Positions 10,661 through 22,799 of a stretch of 64,000 nt of DNA are shown piece by piece. The notes below the pieces were generated by a model that was not told where the DNA came from, did not search any database, and was given only the letters and a program-made list of their open reading frames with translations. Source of the stretch: Papio anubis (Eukaryota > Chordata > Mammalia > Primates > Cercopithecidae); contig NC_044996.1 in assembly GCF_008728515.1 (NCBI RefSeq), positions 105,921,467 through 105,985,466 of the forward strand. The letters are read 5' to 3'. Within the stretch, counting starts at the first letter, position 1, and every line of letters starts with the position of its first letter. The position numbers were made by a program, and so were the translations under genes.

Positions 10661-12047
10661 AAATGTTGCAAGCTTTTAGGATGTTTTATTGTTGCATAAA
10701 CAGGGGAAGCAAAACGGGTCCCATTTCAAAAGTTGTCATGGACCCAGAGGTTTTCTTCTCTTTTCTCTCTTGCTACTTCATCAGTTGATATTGCGATTAA
10801 CCTGCTCCATGAAATATGGGAGATCTTACTCTGGAATGCAGGAGAAGATTTTAGCAGATTATATCCCCCTGTGAAAAATGGCCTTTGTCATCAGTGACTT
10901 GGAGAGGACGCTGTGGTGTGCTCAGATATATGGATTAGCAAGGAGCACCATGGTGCGAGATAAGATGGTACTGGGCTGGGCTTGGGGAGTCCAGGGGTGT
11001 GCCCTTGAAAAAAGCATGTAAGGACGGTGAGCCTCGGTTTTCTCATCTGTTCAGCGAGTAGGGGATGAAGGGGTCTGCTCAAAGTCATCACAGTGCCTTT
11101 CACCCTTGATTCTACAAGGACAAATTTCAGGCATCCAAAAATCTGTCCAACATGGCCAGGAAAAATTGCAGGAACACGGTGGAGTGCTTCTACCGGGATG
11201 GCTGTTATGGGGATGTTAGGAGTGGGCATTTTGGTGTCTATTGTGACACCTCCTCCACATCATCTTTTAAAAGTTCCACTGTGGCTTTTCTTGGCCTAGG
11301 CCTCGCTCTTCCTGCCACGAGTTTGAAATTGCTGAATGAAGATCCACCTGGCTTTAGGAAGCTGCAGTGCTGTGTAGCACATTTCTTCCCAGTCAACGCT
11401 TTGAGCAACTGGAGCACAGAGTTTAAATGACTTCCCCTAAGCTGCTGTAGGAATGTGGAGCGGAACAAGCAAGGGGACCGTGGACCTGGATTCTCCACTT
11501 TGGGAGGCCACCTGCTGACTCCAGTCTCCCGTTCCCCTTCCCTTCCACCTGCCCGCCCCACACTGCACCCCGCCCCCCCCCCCCCACCATCACCTCCCCG
11601 CCACCTGCAGCTCTAGTGGGTAACAGGAGGTCAGAGATTCTCCTTCCCAGGTGCCTTTTCATGGCTGGTCTCTTCCTGGTGACAGGGAAGAGGCATCTTG
11701 CTAAATCCCACACCATCCGTCCACAAGTCTGGTAATTTTCACAAGAGATCTAGTGGTCTCAGCCCACTTTTCAGCAAGATTTAATAGCACAAGACTGTTG
11801 TGAGGCCTCAAACTACTGGGAAGAGAAGTGTTTGCAAATCTGTGGTTTGGAGAAAGCTGCACTCAAAACAACAATTCAGATCTTAATTTACAGCCCGCAA
11901 ATTTTCAGGGAAGAGGATTTCTGGTAAGATAGCAATTATTGGGGCTTTATCCCAAAGCCTAGTTTGTTTCCTGCCTTTTAACTCTTTTGCTGCTGTCTCT
12001 TCAAGCCACTGCCTTGGCTGGCAAAAACAATGCACAAATGATTGAGG
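10661..12047. other. Unique sequence, with a poly-C run and a weak MIR piece
   Basis: No gene is recognised. A weak MIR-like piece (CTCGGTTTTCTCATCTGTTCAG) lies at about 11030-11055. A run of 13 C at 11573-11585 sits in a C-rich stretch (about 11520-11610). Frames at 11093-11561 are open on both strands and have no domain. Confidence 0.4.
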
Positions 12048-12170
12048 TTATTCATTAATTCAACAAACATCTACAAAACAAAGTCCATGTATTGGCATTG
12101 TTCTAGGTGTAGGTGCTGGGAATGATGAATGAATAAGATTTGGGTCCCTGACCTTGAGGAATGGTGAGCG
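12048..12170 (-). mobile_element. L2 LINE 3' fragment
   Basis: Reads as the reverse complement of the L2 3' end: TTAATTCAACAAACAT, then TGTTCTAGGTG-GGTGCTGGGA and GGTCCCTGACCTTGAGGA. Confidence 0.75.
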
Positions 12171-12844
12171 TATTGGGGAGAGGTGGCCATTATCAACACA
12201 GGTGCATGCTATTTAGCATGACAGGGACAACAAAAGAAGTAGGGAGGGGGACCGTTGGCTGCAAGCTTGTAGTTTAAAGACCAAATTCCAGCCCCAAGAC
12301 TCGCTTTCCTTGGCCTGCAGAGCATTAAAAAAATGTATCCAATATTTAAACATTGAAAGAGCTGACAAAATAAGTCATGATTTCTGGCTTCTCTTGAAAC
12401 ATTTGAAGAGTAGGCAATTCTGGGCCTGTGTTTGGAGACAACAGTAGCACAACTGATGCCGAGTAGCAGCTGCCCCCTTTTGATGGGACTTGCAATCTCC
12501 AGCTGGACGCAGTGCCTAGGACACCCAGGACGTGCCTGTGTACCCTTTCTCACTAGTTGTAGGCATTTGGGTGTGCAACCCTTGGCTTTGAGAACAGTGG
12601 AAAGGCAGAGATGGGATCAGCTACTTCACTGGCTGGGTGAATTGGATGTCTTTGTGTTGCTGTCACGGCAAGCGAAACCGACATGGCCACAGGCTCCTCT
12701 GTGATCTGGCCTCCTTTTTTCTGACTGTATTTCCAGTAGCAGCTCCTGGCCACCCTAAGCTTCTGCCTCATACAACGACTTGCACTTATGGGAATGGGCC
12801 CTGCTGTTTTATGCCTCTGGGCTGTGCAGTCCACTCTGGTAACT
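12171..12844. other. Unique sequence, no gene seen
   Basis: Open frames of about 90-115 codons lie on both strands at 12209-12861 and overlap each other. None shows a domain. No repeat recognised. Confidence 0.4.
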
Positions 12845-13025
12845 GTTAGCCAAATGTGCATAGTTTGGTTTAAATTAAAATGAATACAGATTAACTAAAA
12901 TTAAAAATTGCACTTCTCAGATACACTGGCCACATTTTAAGTGCTTAATAGTACCATTTTGGGTGGTGAAGATATAGAACATTTTCATCATCGTAGAAAG
13001 TTCTAGTGGACAACGCTGCTCTGTG
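12845..13025. mobile_element. hAT-type DNA transposon fragment (MER1 group)
   Basis: It holds CACATTTTAAGTGCTTAATAG, a segment matching AGATATAGAACATTTTCATCATCG, and a terminal GTTCTAGTGGACAACGCTGCTC that matches the inverted repeat of hAT miniature elements. The left terminus is missing. Family name uncertain. Confidence 0.65.
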
Positions 13026-13224
13026 GTTTTGCTTAAACTGATGCTCTCCTTTGGGTGAAATCTAACACCTGGACTTTGAGCAACTGTCCTTTTAAGAGAC
13101 TGTTTAAGCATCCCCTTTACTTGAAGCCTTTGGAGACATTTCCTTCTGGGCGAACTTGTCTGCATCCACCTCTCTGTCCCTGATATTTTTCTTTCACACA
13201 ACCACACAGTACAAAGAACACCTA

Positions 13225-13345
13225 GATTTTATATCTGCGAGCTTCTTGTGGGTGGGAACTGTGTCATTCATGGCTTGTTTGTACCAGAACTTAGCCCAGA
13301 GGTAGTTCTGTTGGCACATGATAGATGCTCAGTAAATGTTTGGGG
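13225..13345 (+). mobile_element. L2 LINE 3' fragment
   Basis: The order GAGCTTCTTGTGGGTGGGAACTGTG, then GGCACATGATAGATGCTCAGTAAATG, is the decayed L2 3' end. It is followed by GC-richer unique sequence at 13345-13560 without a recognisable gene. Confidence 0.75.
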
Positions 13346-13777
13346 CGGGGTTGCTGGGGCTCGGGCTCAGACTCAGCGGCCCCCAAAGGAACACATGATG
13401 TCCCAGACCTGTCAGTGAAGCAAGGATGCCAGAGAACTCTTTTTACAAGCTCAGCCTCGGGTAGCACGCACATCACAGCAATTTCCAGCTCGAGCGAGCT
13501 GTTACTGCAAACCTCTAAGAAGTCAGTGTCTTGCAACATTGAGCAATGAGCAGCCAGCCTTGTGGGGATGAACTCGGAGTCCTTGTTTATCAACTCATCT
13601 TTTTTCTTTCCCCTTCCCTTCTCTGTTTCCTAGTCTGTCTCATGGGCTCATTCCTGCCAACCCATTGACCCTCACTCCCCAGCAAACACGGGTAATTTAT
13701 ATAACCTGTGTTTACACCTCAAGGTATCTGGGCTTTTCAGGTCAAAGAATTATGACAGATAGAACAGAATAGAAATA

Positions 13778-13829
13778 TCTATTAAAAATAAGAATTCATA
13801 ATTAAAAATAGGAATTCATAATTAAAAAT
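13778..13829. repeat. Short tandem duplication (about 20-bp unit)
   Basis: An AATTCATAATTAAAAATA-type unit is repeated about two and a half times in an AT-rich patch. No gene is affected. Confidence 0.7.
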
Positions 13830-13991
13830 GATGGGAAGTGGTAGGATGTGCCCTGTAACACTGCTTCATGGGAGCAGGGGTTGAGTTATTTTCTTTGTGG
13901 GAAGGAATTCCAGTGTTGGGTTCCAGAACTGTGTCGGAGAAGGGTGACAGTGATGGTGGCTGTGATATAAAGCCAGAGAAAGCTCGAAAGG

Positions 13992-14032
13992 GGTGTGTGT
14001 GTGTGTGCTTGTGTGTGTGTGTGTGTGTGTGT
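13992..14032. repeat. (TG)n microsatellite
   Basis: About 20 TG units broken by one CTTG interruption. Such tracts are usually length-polymorphic and can form Z-DNA. Confidence 0.95.
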
Positions 14033-14222
14033 TGGGGTGGGGTAGGGGTGAGCTCTGTATGCTTGAGCAGACTTCGGAGCTTTTCATCTTGAAACTGCAA
14101 TTTTCTCAAATTTGGCTAGAGATAAAAAGTAATAGACATTTCTGTTAAAATGCAATATATGTTGTCTTTGATTGGGTTCCCTGGAAATAGACTTTGAGAT
14201 GGAGATATGTATGCTGAAGGAT

Positions 14223-15751
14223 CTTTTTTATTAAACAGCTTTATTGAAATATGATTTACATACTACAGAATTTATCTGTTTTAACATACGGCTCAAAGAT
14301 TTTTCGTAAATTTACTGAGTCATGCGACCATCACTACAATCCAACTTTAGAACATTTCCATTGCTCCAAGAAGATCCCTCATGCCCATTAGCAGTCACTA
14401 CCCATTTTCAACCCCAGCTCTACACAAACATTAATCTACTTTCTGTCTCTACACACTTGCCTTTTCTGGGTGTTTCATGTAAATGGAATTATACTGTATG
14501 TGATCTTTGTGTCTGGATTCGTTTACTAGGCATAATGTCGTAGCATGTATTATTAGTACTTCATGCCTTTTTATAGCTGAATAATATTCCATTCTGTGAA
14601 TATACCACATTTTGTTTATCCATTCATCTGTTGATGGACATTTGGATAGTTTCCACCTTTTGGCTATTGTGAATAGTACTGCTGAGAACATTCAAGTACA
14701 AGTCTTTGGGTAGATGTATGTTTTCATTCCTCATGGGTATATACTTAGCTGTGGAATTATTGGATCATATGATAAATATTTATGTTTAGCTTTTGAAGAA
14801 ACTGCCAGATTGTTTTCCAAAGTAAGTGTACCGTTTTACATTCCTATCAGCAATTCCAGTTCCTCCATATCCTCACTAATGCTTGTTACTGTCTGTCTTT
14901 TTGATTCTAGCCATCCTACTGGGTGTGAAGTGGTATCTCATTGTGGTTTTAATTTACATTTCCCTGGTGACTAAATGATGTTGAGCATCTTCCCATGTAC
15001 TTATTGGCCATTTGTGTATATTCTTTGATGAAATAGCTATTCAAAGTTTGTGCCCATCTTTAAAAATTGGGTTGTCTCCTCATTATTGAATTGTAAGCGT
15101 TTAAATGTATATATTTCTAGATACAAGACTTCTATCAGATACATGATTTGCAAGTATTTTCTCCCAGTTTGTGGCTTGTCTTTTCACTTTCTTAGTGATG
15201 TCTTTTGAAGTGCAAAAGTTTTAAAATTTGATATAATCCAATTTATCAGTTTTTCATTTTATGGATTGTACCTTTGGTGTCATAACTAAGAACTTTACCT
15301 AATCCAAGGTCACAAAGATTTTATCATGTTTTCTTCTAAAAGTTTTATAATTTTGCCCTTAAATTTAGGTCTATGATTCATTTTGAGCTAATTTTTGTGT
15401 ATAGGGAAGGATAAGGATCTAAATCATGATTTTGCATATGGCTATCCAATAATCCCAGCATCATCTATTGAAAAAAATATCCTTTCTCATTGAAAAACAT
15501 TGGCACCTTTGTTGAAAACTAATTGATCCTAAGTGTAAGAGTCTCTTTCTGGACTCCGAATTTTATTCCATTGATCTAAATGTCCACCCTTATACTAGCA
15601 CCGCACTGATTTGATTACTGTAGCTTTGTAGTATGCTTTAAATCAGGAAGTATTGGTCCTCCAACTTTGTTCCTTTTTTCAAAATTATTTTGGTTATTCT
15701 GGTTCTGTTACATCTTCACAGAATATTAGGATCAGCTTGTCAATTTCTGCA
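14223..15751 (-). mobile_element. L1M-type LINE-1, 3' 1.5 kb, antisense
   Basis: The plus strand reads as the reverse complement of a mammalian-wide L1: 3' UTR at the low end (TTTATTGAAATATGATTTACAT near 14240), then the ORF2 C-terminus, running back into ORF2 until GATCAGCTTGTCAATTTCTGCA near 15752. A minus-strand frame at 14449-14691 is the ORF2 C-terminal relic, including FTIAK and MEYYSAIK. It is interrupted by many stops and 5'-truncated. Divergence is clearly higher than in the L1 at 29-34 kb. Confidence 0.93.
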
Positions 15752-16927
15752 TGGGGGAGGTTTATTTGTAGTATCTCAGGGGACAGGAAGGCAGGCTGGG
15801 GGGCTAACCCATAAAGCAGTTGCAATTGAGGCCACAGGAGACATGGGGAACTCTGGAGTTAGGATGGCTCTTCAGGCTCTTCAGACCAAACTGAGGTGAG
15901 GTGTCAGGCATTTGTATCCCTGTATCAGCAAGGGATGGCTGGGGGCCATCTCCTGGGAGGGGAACATAAATGTGGGCAGGACAGTTTCTTGTGATCAAGG
16001 GCAATAGTGAAGGACTCAGCTGTGAGTGGTCAGCAACTGATATTCTAGCCACTGGTGCATAGATCCACTGGCACCAACATGGGACTCTGTCTCCTTGTGT
16101 TTTTGAGATCCACTTGCTTCTCAGGTGAGTTTGCCCCAATTGGGAAGATCTTCTCCAGAATTCTAAATGGTCTCATTTCCCGAGAAACTTACAAAAGCAG
16201 GGTTGTGTGGCCATAACTGATATTCACCATCCCTCTACCTCTATTGTCCATTCTATATTCCCCTTACACTCAGCTAGTACCTCTGCTGGTCTAGGCAGCT
16301 TTCCTGGTGGGGAGAACCAGACTGTCATTGCATATGGGTCTGAGCCTCTGCAGAGTATCTGCCCTTCTATGGCTATGGCTGCCATATTCATCTATTTACC
16401 ATTAAAACTGGACATGGGAGCACCAAGATGAGATTGTAGCAGAGGGGACTTAGGCACTGGATTGATCAACTTTTAATCAGCCCCAAGATTCTAAGACATG
16501 ATGATACTGATCCTTCTGCATGTCTGGGCCCTCTATGGTCATGCTGTCACTGAACCTTGTTGAACCAGTGACAGGGATACACTGAACCTTGCTGATCTCT
16601 CCAGCCAAGTTCTGTTCTCCCTGGTGAGACAGACTTGAGATAGGCGGTCTGGAGGTCTGGGGAACTGCAGACAACCATCCGCAACAGGAGCTGAGAATTC
16701 AGAACAATCTTCACCAGACCTCAAAGGCCGGCCCTCTGTGGTCACTCAAGTTGAAATCAAATTAAGTTAACAACCACAACCAAAACCTTATTTTATTTTT
16801 TAATTTTCAAATCAATCAGCTGGGTTTTAGTGGTTGTATGGTACAGGCAAAGTTCTATCCTAGGCCTTAGGTGAAAAAGAAAGAACTCCAAGACATAGTC
16901 TTCAGTCTTGAGGGTTATAGTTTAGAA
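15752..16927. other. Unassigned, possibly old endogenous-retroviral interior
   Basis: No gene is recognised. Directly beyond the L1M fragment, the minus strand has a 111-codon frame (15804-16139) and proline/glycine-rich text without known motifs. The style of the sequence recalls a decayed ERV interior, but no protease, reverse transcriptase or integrase signature could be found, so I leave it unassigned. 16785-16815 is AT-rich. Confidence 0.3.
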
Positions 16928-17062
16928 TTAGCGGTTGGCAAATTATGATCCACAACACAAATCTGACCAATAGCAGTGACACAGACCATATGGCCCATGA
17001 AGCTGAAAATATTTACAATCTGGTCCTCTACAGAATAAGTTCACCAACTTCTGGTTTAGGAG
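16928..17062. mobile_element. hAT-Charlie miniature element (MER1 group)
   Basis: The left end GCGGTTGGCAAATTATG and right end AAGTTCACCAACTTCTG are decayed inverted termini. The interior carries CATATGGCCCATGAAGC and AAAATATTTACAATCTGG. The internal part is shortened compared with the usual longer element. Confidence 0.7.
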
Positions 17063-17084
17063 ACTAGGTGTGCAATTACAGTAG

Positions 17085-17350
17085 TCAGACACTAACTGCT
17101 GTAACAAACAAATCAAAAATCTCAGTGGCTTAACACAATAAAGGATTCCTTCTTATTCATATCACATGAAAAGCAGGCTGGGGCTCTGCTCCATGCAGTC
17201 CTTCAGGGGCCCATTGTAGCAGAGGCTACTACACCCTTTCTCTGTTCTCCTTTATCAGGCCGGGACATCCCTCCTGCAGCTGCTGGAAATGCTAATTGCT
17301 CACAGCTGCATCATGATCTAGCTATTTGCCCTGAGTTGACAGCCACTCCA
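17085..17350 (-). repeat. Ancient LTR fragment, family uncertain
   Basis: CTGCTGTAACAAAC, then CTCAGTGGCTTAACACAATAA and GGGGCTCTGCTCCATGCAGTC, are the order of an old mammalian LTR read in reverse. A related copy is at 53638-54090. The family could be LTR33-like; not certain. Confidence 0.5.
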
Positions 17351-17727
17351 CCCAGAGATGCCTGAGAAGACAGGTGGCCCTGGGGGCAGCCCGTAGGCAA
17401 TGGTGCAGGGGTACAAATGCCTGGCTCTTCTGCCTCAAGTGGATGCAACTCCTTGGAGCCACTCAAGCATCAGAGCTCCCTGTGTTATCAGATGCTGCAC
17501 TTCATTTCAAACTACCTGTTTGCTTAGATTCTCCCCTTGACTCATCCTGCTTCTCTCAGTCCTTGCAGCTTCTGCTAAGAACATTCTGTCATGAAATCCC
17601 TTGGGTGGAAACTCCTTCTTAAGCTCTGCTTTTAGGGGGCTTGACTGAGCACATCAGTCTCCTGTGGTGTTGTGCCTCTGCCGTCTTCACTATATGCCTT
17701 CAAGACCAACCGGGCACATCATCCAAC

Positions 17728-17812
17728 TAGAGAGCAGAGAGGAGGGGAGGGCAGGAGAGGAGAGGAGGGAAGAGGAGAGAAGAGACGAGAGAGAGAGAAC
17801 GGAGAAGACACC
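17728..17812. repeat. GA-rich low-complexity tract
   Basis: About 85 bp are nearly pure purine on the plus strand with GGAGG and GAGA units; no clean period. Confidence 0.9.
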
Positions 17813-18109
17813 CTGCCTCTTGACTCCTTAATCCCTTTTGCTCACAGTTGATTGGTGAAAGCTGGTCTCTCATCAAGATAAAAATCAGCTTCAAAACTAG
17901 TTTGTGCGCCCAGGAAGAGGAAACAGTTTTGGTGAGCATCTGCCAGTCTCTGCCCCAAGGCATCTGTCTGAAACAATTCCAGAGTAAAATCTCACATCAA
18001 AATGACCCTGCAAGAGCAAGTCTCAAGGCAGGACATGATTTCTTTCTCAATGACTGGAAGAGCCATTGAGGGTCCCATTTCCTCCAGGCATTCCTTTCCA
18101 TGTTGATCG

Positions 18110-18205
18110 TCCTAACTCTTCTTTCAGGGCAGTGACCATCATAGAATCATCTTCCCAGGACCTAGTCAATAGAGGGAACTGAATAAATGTTTGGTTAATA
18201 AAACC
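18110..18205 (+). mobile_element. L2 LINE 3' fragment (weak)
   Basis: CAGGGCAGTGACCATCATAG followed by AACTGAATAAATGTTTGGTTAA is a diverged L2 3' end. Confidence 0.5.
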
Positions 18206-20384
18206 ACTGATCATCAGGGCAGTCCAGGGTAGGGAATGGAATTTGCAGTGACCTTGGAATGGCAGAGCAGATTTGTAGACGTGTGGAAGGTGGGTAGGTG
18301 TCATCCCAAGCAGGGGGAATAATGGCAGGGGAGTGACCTGGTTTTCAAACATTGGCTCCTGAAGTTAGAAGAGCCTTCAGGGAATAAATCCGCTCTTTTA
18401 TATCCCACATGTTCTTTCCCTGATGGGCCGCAGCCATATCTCCAAGGCCTCCAATAAACAGCTCCCTCTGCTCTCACCAACACAGCTGCCTTGTCTGTTA
18501 GCAACCGTATGTTCTGATAGAATTAAAGTTTATCTCCCTCCCTGTCTCCCTCCTAAGGTTGTCTTGGTGGCCTCTCTCTCCGGTGCTGTGCTCCACATTC
18601 TTAGTCTGTTTTGGTCTCCTTGCCTGCTCATTAGTTTCTGAGTCTGGCTGTTTCTTGGCTTGATAATCAGTGGCCCCCTTGGCTGGGGCCCTGCCTGGCT
18701 CTCATTAGCAGTTGCAGTCCTTGTGGAGATCACAGGGAACCTCCAAAGAAGTCATATTTGTAAGTATCTGCTGGAAAGATAACAATGGCACCTTACAGAA
18801 GTGAACAGAACACAGTAATTAAAAACACTGCCTGGTCACCAATGATGGCTTGCCCTTCGTGAAACACATTAAGACAAGATTCAAAGGAGATTCGGATTTG
18901 TGTTGACAGCCAGAGGGATAGCAAGGAGGTATGTGGGTTCTTAATGCAAACCAGGCACTTTGGGGTTAAATCTGGCATTATCTCCTTCAGGATCTTGTAT
19001 TTAATTTTATTAAAACCTCTGCAAACATCATCTTATTTGTCAGAGACAACTCTCCATACCGTTCCTGATATCTGGCACTATAATTTGCATGCTGGGGACC
19101 AGCCCGCATTTGCCTAACTCTGGCAAAATGTTTCGAATGCCATTTTTGAAATTCCTGGTGAAAGAGTGCCTGCTGCCCTGGAGATGTATCTTCTGGATAT
19201 TCTTAGAAACAGAACAATAAACAAGGACACTTGGAAGAAAAGGGGCGGCTTTCTCCCATTGCCAAGTGAAATACAACTTTGTTATTGAACTCTCCTGCTC
19301 TGCTTTTGGAAAAGCTGGGATTACATGTTCTTTTCTCCAGTGTATTAAAAAATAAAGGAAGACATTGGCTTCAAATTAATCTGCAGAACTTTGAACTAAA
19401 ATGAGGGTTCTTTCTCAAATACCACACCAGAAAACAACACAGCAGATTGCCAAGAGCCCCAGCAGGGGAAACCAGAAGGAACATGATGATGGTGTGGAGG
19501 AGCTTTACATGGGGATGCTTTCCCATTTCTCGAGTCTGGGTCCCCCAACTGGCCCCCATCTGGCTAGCCAGAGATGGCTCATTTTCCATGATGCCTTGTG
19601 GGACCATACGTGGCGTCTCACTGTCAATATACTGCTTGGAGTGCCCGAAGAAGATTCAGACGCGAGTGCCCTCACTTGGTCTCATCCATACGCTGACCTC
19701 TGAGCTACAGGTCATGGCTAAGGACTAAGCTAAAGGCCCAACTTGGTGTAGTTTTGAACCAAGCCATCTGCCTGAAGGGGGTTTTGAGGAGAGAATGAGG
19801 GAGAAAAAAGGCTCTGTCAAGTTGCATGCTTGTGGGTTATAATGCACTTCTTACTGTTCCCACCCAGGATGAGATCTGATGGTGCAAGGCTTGTTCTGGG
19901 GCCATTTGATTGAGGATTATCCTATGGAACAACCTACAGGTAGTACTTGCTTGCCTTAAAAACCCGGGAAAATCACCATCCACCCATCTCACTTCCCCAC
20001 TCTACAAAAGTAACACATCAATCAGTGAGCCTCTGTCTTTTGTTGGTTGAGGCAGTGGGCTGTGGGACTCTGGATGGCTGGTGCCAGCCTTCAAGGGCTA
20101 CTTGCAGCCCTGCTGTTGGACATCTCCCTCTGGCCTTGTTCAGCTCTTTGTGAATCCCCTGCCAGCCTTTTATTTCTCCCCAACGATGCCTGTGCTCGTC
20201 AGCCTCCTCCAATGGAGTAAATATATGAGAAGACAGGAGTCAGCGGGGGTTCAGAAGGCTGGGAGAATGGAGGGGTGAGCCAACTAGCCACATAGAGAAG
20301 GCAGCTTCAGATCACATGCCTTCATTTCTTTCCTTCCAGTCTCCCTCCTCCCTGCCAGTGGCAGGGTGGCAACATTCTTAATGA
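18206..20384. other. Unique sequence, no gene seen
   Basis: About 2.2 kb without a repeat I can name. Frames of up to about 100 codons overlap on both strands (for example 19371-19728) and lack domains. Repeat depletion here is mildly notable. Confidence 0.4.
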
Positions 20385-20520
20385 TAATTTTTAAAAAGTG
20401 CCAGGCCTCTGCTCATTTGCAAATCATCATGTCTAATTTGCATAACAGATCCGGGAGGCCCTAACTCCGCATATGGAAAATGGAATACAGTATAAATAAG
20501 ATAAATGGATTAGGTCAGCT
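20385..20520. promoter_or_regulatory. Candidate enhancer with octamer, E-box and TATA-like motifs
   Basis: A repeat-free stretch with an exact octamer ATTTGCAT (20436-20443), a palindromic ATTTGCAAAT (20415-20424), CATATG at 20470-20475, TATAAATA at 20491-20498, GGATTAGG and TCAGCTGA nearby. The octamer is the POU-factor core. Density of motifs in 130 bp is suggestive only; conservation and activity are unknown. Confidence 0.3.
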
Positions 20521-22799
20521 GACTGCATCTGTAGCCACGGCCGACCCACAGGCCCAGCGCACACGAACTACAGAGGAGGTTTGTCAATCAGGCAATTTAT
20601 TCCGATCCTGGAAGTAGAGAAGCAGGATGTGCACGCACGCTCCCACACAGGCTCACTGGCAATCCCTGCTGGGAAATAGGCCATCAGGCAGTCCCTGTGC
20701 TGGGCTGCTGTGGCCTCTAAGCCCCCAGTAGAGGGGAGGGGAAGCTTCTGGAGACCACCTGCATTCAAGGCCTCCCTGTCAGAGAAAAGGTTTTGCCTGC
20801 AGACTGTGGGGGGTCAATCAAAAGCCAGTCTCCTTGAACTTGCTGACTCAGTGACCAGCAGCTGAAAGGTTGGAGTGAACAGTTGCCAGCAGGCGGGGGG
20901 GCTGGGGGCCTTTCAGGCCTCCCCATCTGTCCTTGTCCTTGGAGGCCCGACCATCCCTGGGCAGTCATCTAGGGTGTCCAGGGCTGAGCAGCAGTATCTG
21001 GGGACACAGGAAGTCTCAGATCATGCTCAGTCGGGGAGACAATTATGCTGGCAGCTGGCCACTCGCTCCTGTCCACCTCTCAGCCCCCTCATTGCCCTGC
21101 CACATGAGTCTCCATGGCTGACCCCCACCCTTTCAGGACATGGGTCATCCATCATGGCAGTGCCATCCAGGGCAGTAGCAGGTGGCTTGTCATTTTTATC
21201 AGTGCAGCTCAGGAAGCGAGGCACAGGCAAGGGGGCTGTTTCAGTGGATAAATGTGATATGACACGGGCACCTTTTGCAATTAGTTAATGGGTTGGCTAT
21301 GTGGGGTAGGCTTCTTTGGCCTTCTGTCTAGGGATTAATGACCTAAGATGACAGATGGGAACCTAAAATCACTCAGGAAAAGAAAACAAGCCTGGGGTTG
21401 GGGTGGGAGGAGGGGTGAAAAGAGTGGGCCCAACTCCTGAGGGGCTGGGGCAGTGGTGGGGGGAGAAAAAAATGGCATTTGGGCAGTGAGGAGGGAGGGG
21501 GTTTGATCAAGGAAGCATCCCAGAGATGGCTTTATGAACTGGGGATTTTACAAGGAGTTGTAGACAGGTATGTTTGTGTGTATGGTGTGTATGTGATGTG
21601 TGTATGTGGTATGTGTGTGTATGGCATGTATGTGGGGTGCATATGTGGTGTGTGTAGCATGTGGAGGTATGCATGTTATGCATGTTCAGTTCTGGGTCTG
21701 GACACACAGAGGTTGGGCAGGCTCTGGCTCAGGGCTGAACTCACCAAGCCTCTCCACCAGTCTCTCTGTTTGCCCAGGGTCCCTTTTTGTCCCCATGCCT
21801 ACCTGTGGTTTCTGGGACTCCCAGGCTTCTGGGGCTCAGCCTGCTGCCCTCTCTCCATGGTGGGGCACCCTCCTTCCCCTGCCCAGGTCAGGCTGCAGAT
21901 GGGCCACAGTCTCTCCTCGTCCTCTTTCTCTCTCTTAGAAGGTTCACCACAGAAACTTCTGGTGTCAGGGTTTCAAGGCTGATCACTGTCAGGGCAAAGA
22001 TTGATGGTAGGCAATTATTGTGTGATGGGGTATTCATGATCGGGGAAAAGATTGGGGTGGTGGTGCAGAAATAACACAAGTGGGCGCTTGGGAAACTGGC
22101 AAGTATCTCTCAAGATTCTAGCAGCAACTGGGCACTTTTGAGGCCAGGATGACACCGGATGCCCTTGAGGGAGGTATTTAAAATGTGACCTCTCCTGTGT
22201 TGTGGTGAACGATACCAGTTGCCTAGATCATGCCATCTTGTTCCAGGACAAAGGAGCCAGAATAACCTCTTGGCTATGCAGAATAGGGGATTAGATCATA
22301 ACAGGGTCCCCTGTGACTTGCAGGTACTGCTCTTCTCTGAGAGGGTTGGTTTGCTGAGCTTGGACCAGCAGGACAGGCAGGTGGGTGGATCTGGAGATTT
22401 CCTAGATAGAATGGGGCCAATCTCAAACACTTGCATCCTGAGATGCACACTAGTGGAAACCAGAGAGACCCAACCTGGGCTTTATGATGTTGGCAGTAGT
22501 GGTGGGAATTTTCTGAGTAGGTCACCTGAGGCCTGGAAGCTGTATAGAGGGCTAGCTCAGAATTCCCTCTGTGAATTCTAGACTCCCCACAGCTGGGCTG
22601 CAGTGTGAAACTAACATGGCAGAGCTACACCTTGCAGGCCATACATACATTCTGGCTTGGTAGGGGCTGATCAGGCTTCATCTCCTCCCCCCCTGGAATC
22701 ATGAGAAGACTGATCCCTTTTTGGACTGAGTAAGCGTCCCATTTTATGGTGATAGTTGTAAAAATCCCCATGGGGAAGATATTTTCTCCCAACCTCCAT
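20521..22799. other. Unique sequence with a TG/ATG-rich patch
   Basis: No gene or interspersed repeat is recognised. At 21566-21690 a degenerate TGTGTATG-rich patch (imperfect TG and ATGTG units) produces open frames on both strands, including a 167-codon frame (21479-21982) that is an artefact of low complexity at its start. Confidence 0.45.

Noticed and set aside
14449..14691. 80-codon minus-strand frame as a gene
   Set aside because: It is the ORF2 C-terminal relic of the L1M fragment.
15752..16927. Named ERV interior with pol
   Set aside because: No protease, reverse-transcriptase or integrase motif could be read in any frame; left unassigned.
21479..21982. 167-codon frame
   Set aside because: Begins within imperfect TG/ATG repeats giving Cys/Tyr/Val-rich low-complexity text; an artefact.
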